The position numbers and the translations under genes are program-made. The notes beneath the pieces are model-generated. The model did not search any database. It was not told where the DNA came from and saw nothing but the letters and a program-made list of their open reading frames with translations. From Lentisalinibacter sediminis (GTDB taxonomy: Bacteria; Pseudomonadota; Gammaproteobacteria; Steroidobacterales; Woeseiaceae), in the NCBI RefSeq assembly GCF_040706615.1, contig NZ_JAPDRF010000005.1, positions 620,001-684,000 of the forward strand: DNA of 64,000 nt, written 5' to 3'. Positions 52,690 to 60,618 of the stretch are shown piece after piece; positions within the stretch are counted from its first letter, which is position 1; each line of letters opens with the position of its first letter.

Positions 52690-53814
52690 TCAGCGTCCGG
52701 CAGCTTGCCGGTGGAAGGCCGCGGCGGCGTCGACCGCGGCGATGCCGGGGTCCTCTTCCAGCGTTTTCAGCGTGTCGGGCAGCGACCCGGCCAGGGCCGC
52801 GACGGTGGCGTGAGCGCTCATGGCCAGCGCGTCGGCGTTGTAACCGCCTTCCAGGCACAGGATCAGGCGCCCGCCCGCGTGCCGGTCGGCGATGCCGCAG
52901 AGCCCGGCCGTGATCGCGGCGAAACCGCCCTCGTCCATCGCGAAGGTCTGATCGTGCCAGTGCGCGTCGAAGCCGGCCGAGACCAGCACCAGGTCCGGGC
53001 GGAAGGCCTCGGCCGCCGGCACGATGATCGTCTCCATCGCCCGCAGCATCGCGGCATTGCCGCTGCCGGGGGGTAGCGGGACATTGACGGTGGCGGCCCG
53101 GCCGGCGCCCTCTCCGGTTTCCTCCAGGGCGCCGGTACCGGGGTAGAAGGGCGCCGCGCAGTGGGTGTCGACGAACAGGACGTCGCCTTCCGGATAGAAG
53201 ATGTCCTGGGTGCCGTTGCCGTGGTGCAGATCCCAGTCGAATATCAGGACGCGCTGCATCCCCAGCGCGCGGGCATGGGCGGCCGCGACCGCGACATTGT
53301 TGTAGAGACAGAACCCCATGGCGCGGGCCGCGCTCGCGTGATGGCCAGGCGGCCGCGTGAGGCAGAAGGCGCGCGTCGCCTCGCCCCGGGCCACACATTC
53401 GACGGCCGTGATGCCGGCGCCGGCGGCCAGCTTGGCCGCCATGACGCTGCCCGGCGAGACGGCGGTGGTGTCCCGGTCCAGCCAGCAGGCGCGGCCGATC
53501 AGGCTCTCGATGAATGCGACGTGTTCGGCGGTGTGCACGCGTTCCAGTTCCGGCGGTTCCGCGGGCTCGGTAGCCAGCCAGCGGGTGCCGGGCACGGGCT
53601 GCTCGCTGAGCCGCCCGGCGACGGCGGTGATCCGTTGCGGGCGCTCCGGATGCACGTAGCCCTCGTCGAAGTCCTTGTCCGGGTACTGCGCGGCGAGCAG
53701 CGCCTTGACGGAACTCGTCCAGTCCGGGCGCTCCGGGTCCCACCCTGTCGGGTCGTGGGCCAGCATGCGCTCGTCGTAGACGAGCAACACGTCCCCCGCC
53801 TCAGCCGTGGGCAC
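52690..53814 (-). CDS. Histone-deacetylase-superfamily (acetylpolyamine amidohydrolase-like) protein
   Basis: A 374-residue class II-like deacetylase. Active-site motifs: TRPPGHHASAARAMGFCLYNN (two His of the charge relay), DWDLHHGNGTQDIFY (Zn ligands Asp and His), SAGFDAH (third Zn ligand Asp) and CLEGGYN. Bacterial members deacetylate polyamines or other acetylated amines. It starts at a GTG inside the end of the upstream protease-like gene (14-base overlap), so the two are made together. Together with the EctC-like and ATP-grasp genes it suggests chemistry on an acetylated diamine. Confidence 0.9.
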   Translation of the reverse strand: MPTAEAGDVLLVYDERMLAHDPTGWDPERPDWTSSVKALLAAQYPDKDFDEGYVHPERPQRITAVAGRLSEQPVPGTRWLATEPAEPPELERVHTAEHVAFIESLIGRACWLDRDTTAVSPGSVMAAKLAAGAGITAVECVARGEATRAFCLTRPPGHHASAARAMGFCLYNNVAVAAAHARALGMQRVLIFDWDLHHGNGTQDIFYPEGDVLFVDTHCAAPFYPGTGALEETGEGAGRAATVNVPLPPGSGNAAMLRAMETIIVPAAEAFRPDLVLVSAGFDAHWHDQTFAMDEGGFAAITAGLCGIADRHAGGRLILCLEGGYNADALAMSAHATVAALAGSLPDTLKTLEEDPGIAAVDAAAAFHRQAAGR

Positions 53815-55813
53815 GGCTGATCCAGTCCCGCTCCCCGGCCCAGCTTTCGGCGATGCCGTCCAGTATTGCCGCCACCGTCTGCGCCGGCACGCTGTCCTCG
53901 TCGCCGAGTTCGCTGCGCTTGTAGTGGAACACGTAGAGGCGCATCAGGAACTGCTCGAAGGGCAGTGACGACTCGCCCTCCCATTCGCCGTTGTTGGACG
54001 TGGACGTCACGATGCCGTGGCCCCAGTTCTGGCCCTTGTCCCGATTCGGGTTGAAGAAGTAGACGCGCCAGGCGCCGGCGGGATCCCTCGCCACCCGCTG
54101 GATGGACACCGCATGCCAGCCGACGAACTCGCCGCTGGCGCTCACCGAGACCACGCCGCAGGGCTGCGCGTACACCAGATCCCTGCCGCCGTTGTACTCG
54201 GGGTGGTAGGCGGCGTGGAAACGGCGGACGAAGCCCTCGGCATCCTGGATGGCTTCGGTCGCCGGGTCCACCAGTGAGGCGAAGCCGCGGTAGACCCACC
54301 AGCCGTGAAACTCCGGGTTGACCCACTTGTGCCCGTCTCCCGGCCGGCCGATCGTGCGCCGGCTCATCTCCATGTAGATCCGGTCCAGATGCGGCGTCAG
54401 CACCAGCGAGACGGCGTCGAGCTCCGTGTGCAGCTCCCCGGCCAGGCCGGCGGGCAGGTCGGCGGACCGGATCGTGCCGCCCTCGAAGTGCATCACCACT
54501 TCGTTCTCGCCGGCGGCGCGCGCGATCATCTCCAGCAGGTAGCCGACGTCGTTCAGCGACCAGAGGCTGATGGCCCGCGCCGCCTGGCAGGTGGGATTGT
54601 GGCCCTGGTCCACGCCCCGGGGCTGGCCGATCACGCTCAGCGTCGCCGCGAGCAGGAGCGCGTTCGCGGGAGGGGGATCGGCCAGCTGGCTCGCCGAGTG
54701 CAGCAGCTCTGCCACTTCCGGGTCTATCGTGAGGACGGTCAGGTGTTGCAGCCCCGGCGCCACGGGCTGGAAGAACAGGATGCCCCGGTTCAGCAGTCGC
54801 GACAGCCCGTAGATGCACCGCGCCGTATCCGGCAACACCGCGTGCTCGATGACGAGGGCGATCAGCTGCCGGTACTCGGCGAGGCTGGTCCGGCCGATGG
54901 GGTTCAGCGCCAGAGCGTCCGCGAGGAGATCGTCGCTGCTGCCCGCCAGGTGGCGCAGCAGCACCGCATGATGCCGGCTCACGAGGCCGGTGCGGTTCAT
55001 CCGTTCGCCGAAGGCGCCGGCCTCGGCCGCCAGCGACCCCTCGTCCAGGCCGTCGAGGGCGAGCGCATACTCCGTCGGGTCGGGATGCCGGCGGGCCAGT
55101 TCCGACGGACCTCGCAGCGCCTCGATCAGCCAGCGGGTGAACCGGATCGACGGCGACTCGTCCTCTGCCGCCGGCTCCGGCAGGACGTGCTCCGCGGTAT
55201 GCAGCATCTCCTCGGCGCGCTGCACCATGATGGGCCGCTGCAGAAGTATGCGCTCGCACTCGCCCACCAGCGCATCCAGGATGCCGTCCATACCCAGATG
55301 CTCGAGCAGGAATCCGTAGAACCGCTGCAGGCGCTCCGTCATCAGGCTGTCCTGGCGGGTGAACTCCGTCGCCTCCGGGAACGGGAAATCCAGGTTGCGC
55401 GCCAGCACGTCCTCCAGGAAGGCGCGCGCGTCCGCCGGGCCGAGCGCCGGATGCGCCACCCGGCCGGTGGCGATGGCAAGAAAGCGCAGCTCGCTGAGGC
55501 ACTCCAGCGCCGGGAAGTCGCCGCTGGCCATCAGCGTATCGCGCACCAGGGACGGCTGGAGCTTCTCCGGCTCGTCCCAGTCGCCCCCCATGAACAACCC
55601 CGCGCTGTCGAAGCGCGGCGCGTAGCCGTACAGCGCCTCGATGCCCTCTGTGGTGTTCAGGAGCTTGCGGGCGATGGACAAGAGTCGCTGCTGGTGCAGT
55701 GCCTTGCCGAAGGGGCGGGCCTGCTCGAGTTTCTCCAGCGTGCGCTCGAATTCCTCCGCCGCCGGAGCATAAAGCGCCGGATCTGCCGGAGTCTGTGGCG
55801 AGGATGTGCTCAA
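53801..55813 (-). CDS. Uncharacterised protein with papain-like cysteine-peptidase signature
   Basis: A 670-residue soluble protein; I know no named family. Residues about 1-380 are helical. Then GVDQGHNPTCQAARAISLW (about 398-416) has Q followed six residues later by C, the spacing of the papain/calpain oxyanion Gln and nucleophile Cys (QGxxGDCW). Downstream, GEFVGWHAVSIQRVARD supplies a His, and RVYFFNPNRDKGQNWG an Asn, in the order Q-C-H-N of papain-fold peptidases. No signal peptide. The start is 154 bases from the divergent ABC1-like gene. It overlaps the deacetylase gene by 14 bases. A proteolytic or deamidase role is inferred. Confidence 0.8.
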   Translation of the reverse strand: MSTSSPQTPADPALYAPAAEEFERTLEKLEQARPFGKALHQQRLLSIARKLLNTTEGIEALYGYAPRFDSAGLFMGGDWDEPEKLQPSLVRDTLMASGDFPALECLSELRFLAIATGRVAHPALGPADARAFLEDVLARNLDFPFPEATEFTRQDSLMTERLQRFYGFLLEHLGMDGILDALVGECERILLQRPIMVQRAEEMLHTAEHVLPEPAAEDESPSIRFTRWLIEALRGPSELARRHPDPTEYALALDGLDEGSLAAEAGAFGERMNRTGLVSRHHAVLLRHLAGSSDDLLADALALNPIGRTSLAEYRQLIALVIEHAVLPDTARCIYGLSRLLNRGILFFQPVAPGLQHLTVLTIDPEVAELLHSASQLADPPPANALLLAATLSVIGQPRGVDQGHNPTCQAARAISLWSLNDVGYLLEMIARAAGENEVVMHFEGGTIRSADLPAGLAGELHTELDAVSLVLTPHLDRIYMEMSRRTIGRPGDGHKWVNPEFHGWWVYRGFASLVDPATEAIQDAEGFVRRFHAAYHPEYNGGRDLVYAQPCGVVSVSASGEFVGWHAVSIQRVARDPAGAWRVYFFNPNRDKGQNWGHGIVTSTSNNGEWEGESSLPFEQFLMRLYVFHYKRSELGDEDSVPAQTVAAILDGIAESWAGERDWISRAHG

Positions 55814-55966
55814 ACTGTGTTCAGACCTTTCGATTTCCAGTAGGAGACCCTAACATGCGGGGCGGAAAGCGGCGCTGTGCCTCCGAGTCCCTGGCACCCC
55901 GGGGGCGGCCGGCAATCTCTCGTCGGTACGTCGTCAATGTCCCGTCAATCTCCCAGGAGCGAATCG

Positions 55967-56725
55967 ATGCGCTTGCCCGGCTTCATCCCCGAAGAACTCC
56001 GCCAGCTGGCCCGCTTCGTGCCCACCACGGGCTGGGACGCCATCGAGTGGCGGCCCATGCTCTCCGCCATGCGCCAGGTGAGCTGGCAATTCATGACCGG
56101 GCGGGGCGTGCGCAAACTGCGCCGCGCCACCGCCGAGACGGTCTCCGCGGTAACCCTGACGGATGACCTCTACGACGCCGAGCCCCTCCAGGACATTCAG
56201 GACCCGGACCGGCTGCAGGCGCTGGGCGACGACATCCTGCATCTGTACTTCGGACAGTGGCTGGTGGACGACGGCCTGTTCCTGGATCTGCGCCCGGCGC
56301 GCTTCGGCGCTAGCGACGACGAGCTGCTGTACGAGCCCAACGGCCTGTGGATACGGCTGCGGCCCGAGTTCCGCGAAGGCATGGTGGCGCTGTACCGTTC
56401 CTTCTACAGCGACGACGATTCCGCCTTCGAAGATGCGCTCAGGCAGATGGGCATGCTGAAACCGGGGCTGTCCGAGTCCGCGGAATCCGAGCTGAAGGAG
56501 CTGCTGCATGCGCACTTCGGCGTCGACCAGAGCGCCCAGGTCTTCCGCATCGACGACTTCAAGGAGTCCTTCGACGAGTTGTTCGCGTTCTTCATCGCCA
56601 ACGACTACAAGCTGCACAGCGACTTCGTCTTCGTCGGCTTCTACCTGATCACGCTCTATCTCACGCTGGAGCAGGGCGGCCAGCCCCACGATACCCAGCG
56701 CATCTGCTCCGACGTGATGCTCTAG
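55967..56725 (+). CDS. ABC1/UbiB-like pseudokinase C-lobe protein
   Basis: A 252-residue soluble protein. ATG at 55967 has AGGAG seven bases upstream. Residues about 90-245 follow the ABC1/AarF C-lobe: LGDDILHLYFGQWLVDDGLF (aligns with the helix before HADPHPGN), LWIRLRPEFREGMVALYRSFYSDDDSAFEDAL (aligns with GRLDPEFREAL and GDYEAL), and SDFVFVGFYLITLYLTLEQGG at the end. The catalytic HADPHPGN is replaced by LDLRPARF and the DFG region by LWIRL, and there is no N-lobe. It is therefore a likely pseudokinase remnant or scaffold. Divergent from the protease-like gene. The match is by eye. Confidence 0.65.
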   Translation: MRLPGFIPEELRQLARFVPTTGWDAIEWRPMLSAMRQVSWQFMTGRGVRKLRRATAETVSAVTLTDDLYDAEPLQDIQDPDRLQALGDDILHLYFGQWLVDDGLFLDLRPARFGASDDELLYEPNGLWIRLRPEFREGMVALYRSFYSDDDSAFEDALRQMGMLKPGLSESAESELKELLHAHFGVDQSAQVFRIDDFKESFDELFAFFIANDYKLHSDFVFVGFYLITLYLTLEQGGQPHDTQRICSDVML

Positions 56726-56738
56726 GCGCCGCGGGGGG

Positions 56739-56757
56739 GGGCCGGTCCTGCCGGCCC
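56739..56757. terminator. Hairpin between convergent genes, next to a nine-G run
   Basis: GGGCCGG/CCGGCCC with loop TCCTG. A run of nine G (56733-56741) overlaps its left arm. It lies 14 bases past the stop of the pseudokinase-like gene. Confidence 0.5.
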
Positions 56758-56800
56758 TCGGCGAGCGCCCGTCGTCAGTCGCCGGCGGCTTGCCTCGCCG

Positions 56801-58327
56801 TCACTCGCCGGCCGCCTCGCCCGCCGGCTCGTCCCGAGCGACGTGCAGAGGCGGCGGCGTGCCCTGCTTGGGCTCGCCGAAGTACAGCGTGGTGTGCGGG
56901 AACGGGATTTCGATGTTGCGCTCGTCGAAGCGTTTCTTCATGCGCCGGTTGAACTCCCGACCGACGGCCCACTGGCGGATCGGCTTCGTCTTCATGCGCG
57001 CCTTGATGATCACCGCGCTGTCGGCGAATTGGTCGACGCCCAGAATCTGAAGCGGCTCCATGATGTCGGGGCCGAACTCGCCGTCGTTCTCCATCTCGTC
57101 ACTGAGTTCCCTGAGCACCTCGCAGACCTCGTCGGTGTCTTCCCGGTAGGCCACGCCGATCTCGAACAGGTAATAGGAGAACTCCTTGGTGAAGTTCTTG
57201 ATGGTGGTGACGTCGCTGTAGGGCACAAGATGGACGTTGCCGGCGAGGTCGCGCAGCTGGATCACACGGATGCGCATCTCCTCCACCACCCCGGCATGCC
57301 CGGCTACCTCGACGACGTCGCCTACGGTGGCGCCGTCCTCCAGCAGGATGGTCACGCCGGTGATCAGATCCTTCACCAGCGTCTGGGCGCCGAAGCCGAT
57401 GGCGAGACCGAGGATGCCCGCGCCGGCCAGCAGCGGGCCGATGTTGACGCCCAGTTCGGAGAGCAGCAGCAGCGCGGCCAGCACGCCGATGGTGGCCTGC
57501 AGCACGCTGCGCAGCAGCGGCACCAGGGTGTCGAGCCTGCGCGTCGTCCGCTCCCGGTCGAGGCTGCGGGTGGCGACCCGCAGCAGCCGCTGGATCACCA
57601 GGTCGGCGGCATTCCAGAGCACGGCGGTGACGATCAGGATCAGCCCGATGGCGACCGCCGTCTCGGCGAGGCGCGAGCCGATATTGGTGGCCAGCAGTCC
57701 GCCGATGCCGGCGCCCCAGCTCTCCGCAATCAGGATTACCGCGACGACGGCGATGATCAGTGTCAGCAGGCGGCTGATCGTGCCGGGCAGCTCGATCCGT
57801 TCCCGCTCCTCGGCTTCCCGGCGGCTCTCGTCGCCGGCCCGTTCCGTGTCCGCTTCCTCCCCGGTGGCCGAGGACGATGCGGTTTCCTCGTCCGGCCGTC
57901 GGCGGGGGCCGGTGAGTCTGGCGTAGAGCTTGCGCATGAGGACGAGCAGCAGCCAGCGCAGCAGGAACGCACCGATCAGGATCGCGGCGCTCACGGTGCC
58001 GGCAATCAGTGCATGACGTGGCTCGATGGCCAGCACCCGGTCGCGGAGGTCAGCGAATATCTCGCCTGCGAGGTCGACGATGCTCGCGGGCTCGGGCAGC
58101 GGCCCTTCCGACTGCGCCTTCTGTGCCTCGAGCAGGACTTTCAGCTGACTGACGAGTTCTTCGCGCGCCTGCGGATCCTCCAGCGTCCTGACCAGCTCCT
58201 CGATGTCCTCGGTGCCGACCGAGGCCTCGTCCACGGCGGCCTCCGCTGCCGGAGCCGACTGCGCCGCGGCTGGGGCGCCCGCGAGGAGGCACCAGGCGAT
58301 GACGGGTACTGGCAGGAATCGGGACAT
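56801..58327 (-). CDS. MscS-family mechanosensitive channel with periplasmic N-domain
   Basis: A 508-residue protein: signal peptide (cleavage near AAAQSAP), a periplasmic helical domain with Gln/Glu-rich coiled coil (about 35-95), then TM helices and the MscS core: GILGLAIGFGAQTLVKDLITGVTILLEDG (TM3, in pieces), DVVEVAGHAGVVEEMRIRVIQLRDLAGNVHLVPYSDVTTIKN (beta domain, in pieces) and IPFPHTTLYFGEP at the end. A charged cytoplasmic loop (EETASSSATGEEADTERAGDE, in pieces) separates two TM groups. Closest to the larger E. coli paralogues (YbiO type). Second MscS-family gene in 10 kb. The ATG at the signal peptide is chosen; the longer frame has no support. Confidence 0.9.
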   Translation of the reverse strand: MSRFLPVPVIAWCLLAGAPAAAQSAPAAEAAVDEASVGTEDIEELVRTLEDPQAREELVSQLKVLLEAQKAQSEGPLPEPASIVDLAGEIFADLRDRVLAIEPRHALIAGTVSAAILIGAFLLRWLLLVLMRKLYARLTGPRRRPDEETASSSATGEEADTERAGDESRREAEERERIELPGTISRLLTLIIAVVAVILIAESWGAGIGGLLATNIGSRLAETAVAIGLILIVTAVLWNAADLVIQRLLRVATRSLDRERTTRRLDTLVPLLRSVLQATIGVLAALLLLSELGVNIGPLLAGAGILGLAIGFGAQTLVKDLITGVTILLEDGATVGDVVEVAGHAGVVEEMRIRVIQLRDLAGNVHLVPYSDVTTIKNFTKEFSYYLFEIGVAYREDTDEVCEVLRELSDEMENDGEFGPDIMEPLQILGVDQFADSAVIIKARMKTKPIRQWAVGREFNRRMKKRFDERNIEIPFPHTTLYFGEPKQGTPPPLHVARDEPAGEAAGE

Positions 58328-58354
58328 TCGCTCTCTCCGGTGACAGGCATTCAC

Positions 58355-58383
58355 CCTTAGCCGGAGAGCGGGCACCGTGTCAA
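58355..58383 (-). promoter_or_regulatory. Putative promoter of the MscS-type gene
   Basis: Minus strand: perfect -35 TTGACA (58383-58378), 17-base spacer, weak -10 CTAAGG (58360-58355). An inverted repeat CTCTCCGG/CCGGAGAG (58333-58340 and 58361-58368) lies in the leader. Confidence 0.45.
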
Positions 58384-58400
58384 ACGGCGTCCTGACACGT

Positions 58401-58414
58401 TCTGGTATACCAGA
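58401..58414. promoter_or_regulatory. GntR-type operator 1, TCTGGTATACCAGA
   Basis: A perfect 14-bp palindrome with core TGGTATACCA, the operator form of FadR/GntR-family regulators. It is 18 bases upstream of the -35 box of the MscS gene and faces the cytochrome gene on the other side. Confidence 0.65.
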
Positions 58415-58464
58415 CAGTGCATAAGAGGTTGCGAATATGCATAAACACTGATTTAGTAGAAAGG

Positions 58465-58478
58465 TCTGGTATACCAAA
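58465..58478. promoter_or_regulatory. GntR-type operator 2, TCTGGTATACCAAA
   Basis: The same ten-base core TGGTATACCA, 64 bases (about six helical turns) from operator 1, so the two could be bound on one DNA face. Confidence 0.65.
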
Positions 58479-58767
58479 TAAGAATGCAAAGACTGTCCAT
58501 AGACAATATTAAAAATAGGATATTTACCTACTTTATCCGTGTTCCTAACGTATATATTTTCTTGCGGCAATGCACAACACTCTCCCCTGAAGAAACCGGA
58601 ATCCGATCGATGCGGGGGCGACCGATGACAGTCTCGATTTTCGACAGCGCGGCTCGTCCACATCGCCGGCCTCCGCGGCCGACGGCTCCGGTTCTTCGCG
58701 AGGAGGGTCCGGCTGCTTCGCGCCGATTCAGCCGCCCGGGTGATTATCCGATCAAGAGGCACAGAAG

Positions 58768-60402
58768 ATGAACGCACCGACGCACGGGAAAGCCCGGCTA
58801 TTGGCGGTTCTCTCCATGTTCATGCTGGCGTTCGCGATGGCGGGCTGTGAGGGCGACGATGGAGCCCCCGGCACCGATGGCGCGGACGGCGCTGACGGAG
58901 CGGACGGCATCAGCTGCTGGGATCTCAACGAGAACGGCATCGCGGATCCGGAAGAGGATCTGAACGGCGACGGCACGGTGGATGCCGCCGACTGCAATGC
59001 GCTGGCGAGCGACGCCTACGCGCCGGTGCAGCTGCACAAGGGCTATTTCGCCGAGAACCCGTACGAGGGTACCGAGTCGTGCCTGAACTGCCACGGCACG
59101 ATCGGCGACGACATGATCGATAGCGCCCACTTCAAGTGGGAAGGCCTGGCGACGAATCTCGTCGGCTTCGAAGCGGAGATCCACGGCAAGAACGACATCA
59201 TCAACAACTTCTGTGTGGCCGTGCCGAGTAACGAGGGCCGCTGCACGCAGTGCCATACCGGCTATGGCTACGCGGACAACACCTACGACTTCGGCAACCC
59301 CGAGAACGTGGACTGCCTGGTCTGCCATGACCAGACCGGTACGTACTCCAAGGCGCCGACCACCGCGGGTCTCCCGGCCGCTGGCGTTGACCTCAACCTG
59401 GTCGCGCAGAGCGTCGCAGAAAACGGCGGTGTGCCCACGATCGACAACTGCATCGACTGCCATGCGGGTGCCGGCGGCGGCGACAACGTGAAGCACGGTG
59501 ATCTCTCGCTCTCCCTGGCGAACACCACCCGGGAGTACGACGTGCACATGGGCACCGACGGCGCCGACTTCGAATGCACGGCCTGCCATACCGTGAAGAA
59601 GAACGTCGAGGGCGAGGCCATCGACCACGGCATCGGCGGCATGCCCTATCACTCGGTGGACGAGGGCACGCTGAGAGCCTGCACCGACTGCCACGGCGAC
59701 CGTTTCAATATCCACGTGGGAACGGATGTGCAGAACATCGTCGAGACCCACACCACGCTCGCCTGCCAGGTCTGCCACATCCCGACCTTCGCGCGTAACC
59801 AGTCGACCAAGACCGAGTGGTACTGGGAGGACGCGGGTCAGGATGTCGATCCCATCCCGATCGATCCGGCGACGGGCCGCGCGACCTACGACAAGAAGAA
59901 GGGCACCTTCGTCTGGGCCAACAACGTCCGGCCGACGCTGCGCTACTACGACGGCAAGTGGAACAAGGTACTGATCAACGAGAACGACCAGTACACCTCG
60001 CTGCCGGCCGTGCTTGCCGAACCGGTCGCCGACCATACGACCCAGGGCGCGATGATCTATCCGTTCAAGAAGATGATCGCCAACCAGCCTGCGGATGCGA
60101 ACAACAACACCATCCTGGTGCCGCATCTGTTCGGCCCGAATGGCGGCCCGAACGCCTTCTGGAAGGAGTACGACTGGAACCTGGCGCTGGCGGAAGGCGC
60201 GGCCTACGCTGGCCAGACCTACACGGGTGACTACGAGTTCGTCGACACGGTGATGTACCTGACGGTGAACCACGAGATCGCCCCCGGCGAAGCCTCGCTC
60301 GGCTATGACGGCAACTGCGTGGACTGCCACGGCGGCAACAAGTACGACTGGACCGAACTCGGCTGGACCGCCGACCCGGTCGAAGGCGGAACCCGCCCGT
60401 AG
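58768..60402 (+). CDS. Octaheme c-type cytochrome, tetrathionate reductase (OTR) family, lipoprotein
   Basis: A 544-residue lipoprotein (lipobox AFAMAGC, Cys27). A short collagen-like DGADGADGADG run and two EF-hand-like acidic loops (DLNENGIADPEED, DLNGDGTVDAAD) precede the haem domain. Eight CxxCH motifs: CLNCH (105), CTQCH (159), CLVCH (183), CIDCH (228), CTACH (270), CTDCH (305), CQVCH (333), CVDCH (517). The blocks KNDIINNFC, SNEGRCTQCHTGYGY, NVDCLVCHDQTGTY and GGGDNVKHGDLSLSL then YDVHMGTDG match Shewanella octaheme tetrathionate reductase. The family reduces tetrathionate, nitrite or hydroxylamine in vitro. A rho-independent terminator follows. Confidence 0.92.
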   Translation: MNAPTHGKARLLAVLSMFMLAFAMAGCEGDDGAPGTDGADGADGADGISCWDLNENGIADPEEDLNGDGTVDAADCNALASDAYAPVQLHKGYFAENPYEGTESCLNCHGTIGDDMIDSAHFKWEGLATNLVGFEAEIHGKNDIINNFCVAVPSNEGRCTQCHTGYGYADNTYDFGNPENVDCLVCHDQTGTYSKAPTTAGLPAAGVDLNLVAQSVAENGGVPTIDNCIDCHAGAGGGDNVKHGDLSLSLANTTREYDVHMGTDGADFECTACHTVKKNVEGEAIDHGIGGMPYHSVDEGTLRACTDCHGDRFNIHVGTDVQNIVETHTTLACQVCHIPTFARNQSTKTEWYWEDAGQDVDPIPIDPATGRATYDKKKGTFVWANNVRPTLRYYDGKWNKVLINENDQYTSLPAVLAEPVADHTTQGAMIYPFKKMIANQPADANNNTILVPHLFGPNGGPNAFWKEYDWNLALAEGAAYAGQTYTGDYEFVDTVMYLTVNHEIAPGEASLGYDGNCVDCHGGNKYDWTELGWTADPVEGGTRP

Positions 60403-60478
60403 GAGGTGCCGGACCGAACTTTCGCAACTTTCGCAACTTAGGGCGTATCGCCGGGACACTCCCCCCGCCCCGGCACCC

Positions 60479-60514
60479 GGCGCCCGCAGGCGAGTCCTGC
60501 GGGCGCCTTTTCTT
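60479..60514 (+). terminator. Rho-independent terminator of the octaheme cytochrome gene
   Basis: GGCGCCCGCAGG pairs perfectly with CCTGCGGGCGCC (12 bp) across a five-base loop and is followed by TTTTCTT. The best intrinsic terminator in the window. A 9-bp direct repeat TTCGCAACT (60421 and 60430) precedes it. Confidence 0.93.
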
Positions 60515-60618
60515 ATCCGCGCCGCTCTGGCATAACCTGACCCCCATCAGGGAGGCGGTCCGCTGCCGGCGCTCGCGGCCGTTCTGATCGGCATCCACCC
60601 GTGCAGGAGGCTACCGAC

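Larger units (their letters stand above)
58328..58767. other. 440-bp gene-free regulatory region
   Basis: It contains the MscS promoter, the two GntR-type palindromes and a strongly AT-rich stretch (about 58430-58590) unlike the rest of the window. TGCATAA occurs twice (58417 and 58437). A 95-codon frame in its right half has no start signal or family match. The promoter for the cytochrome gene is presumably in the AT-rich part, but no box pair with good spacing was found. Confidence 0.6.

Noticed and set aside
58340..58356. GGTGA-N7-TCACC as a second CRP/FNR site before the MscS gene
   Set aside because: The spacing is seven, not six, and both outer bases differ from the site at 14400.
58484..58771. 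A 95-codon frame in the gene-free region
   Set aside because: No ribosome site, Arg/Pro-rich second half and no family match; it overlaps the cytochrome start.
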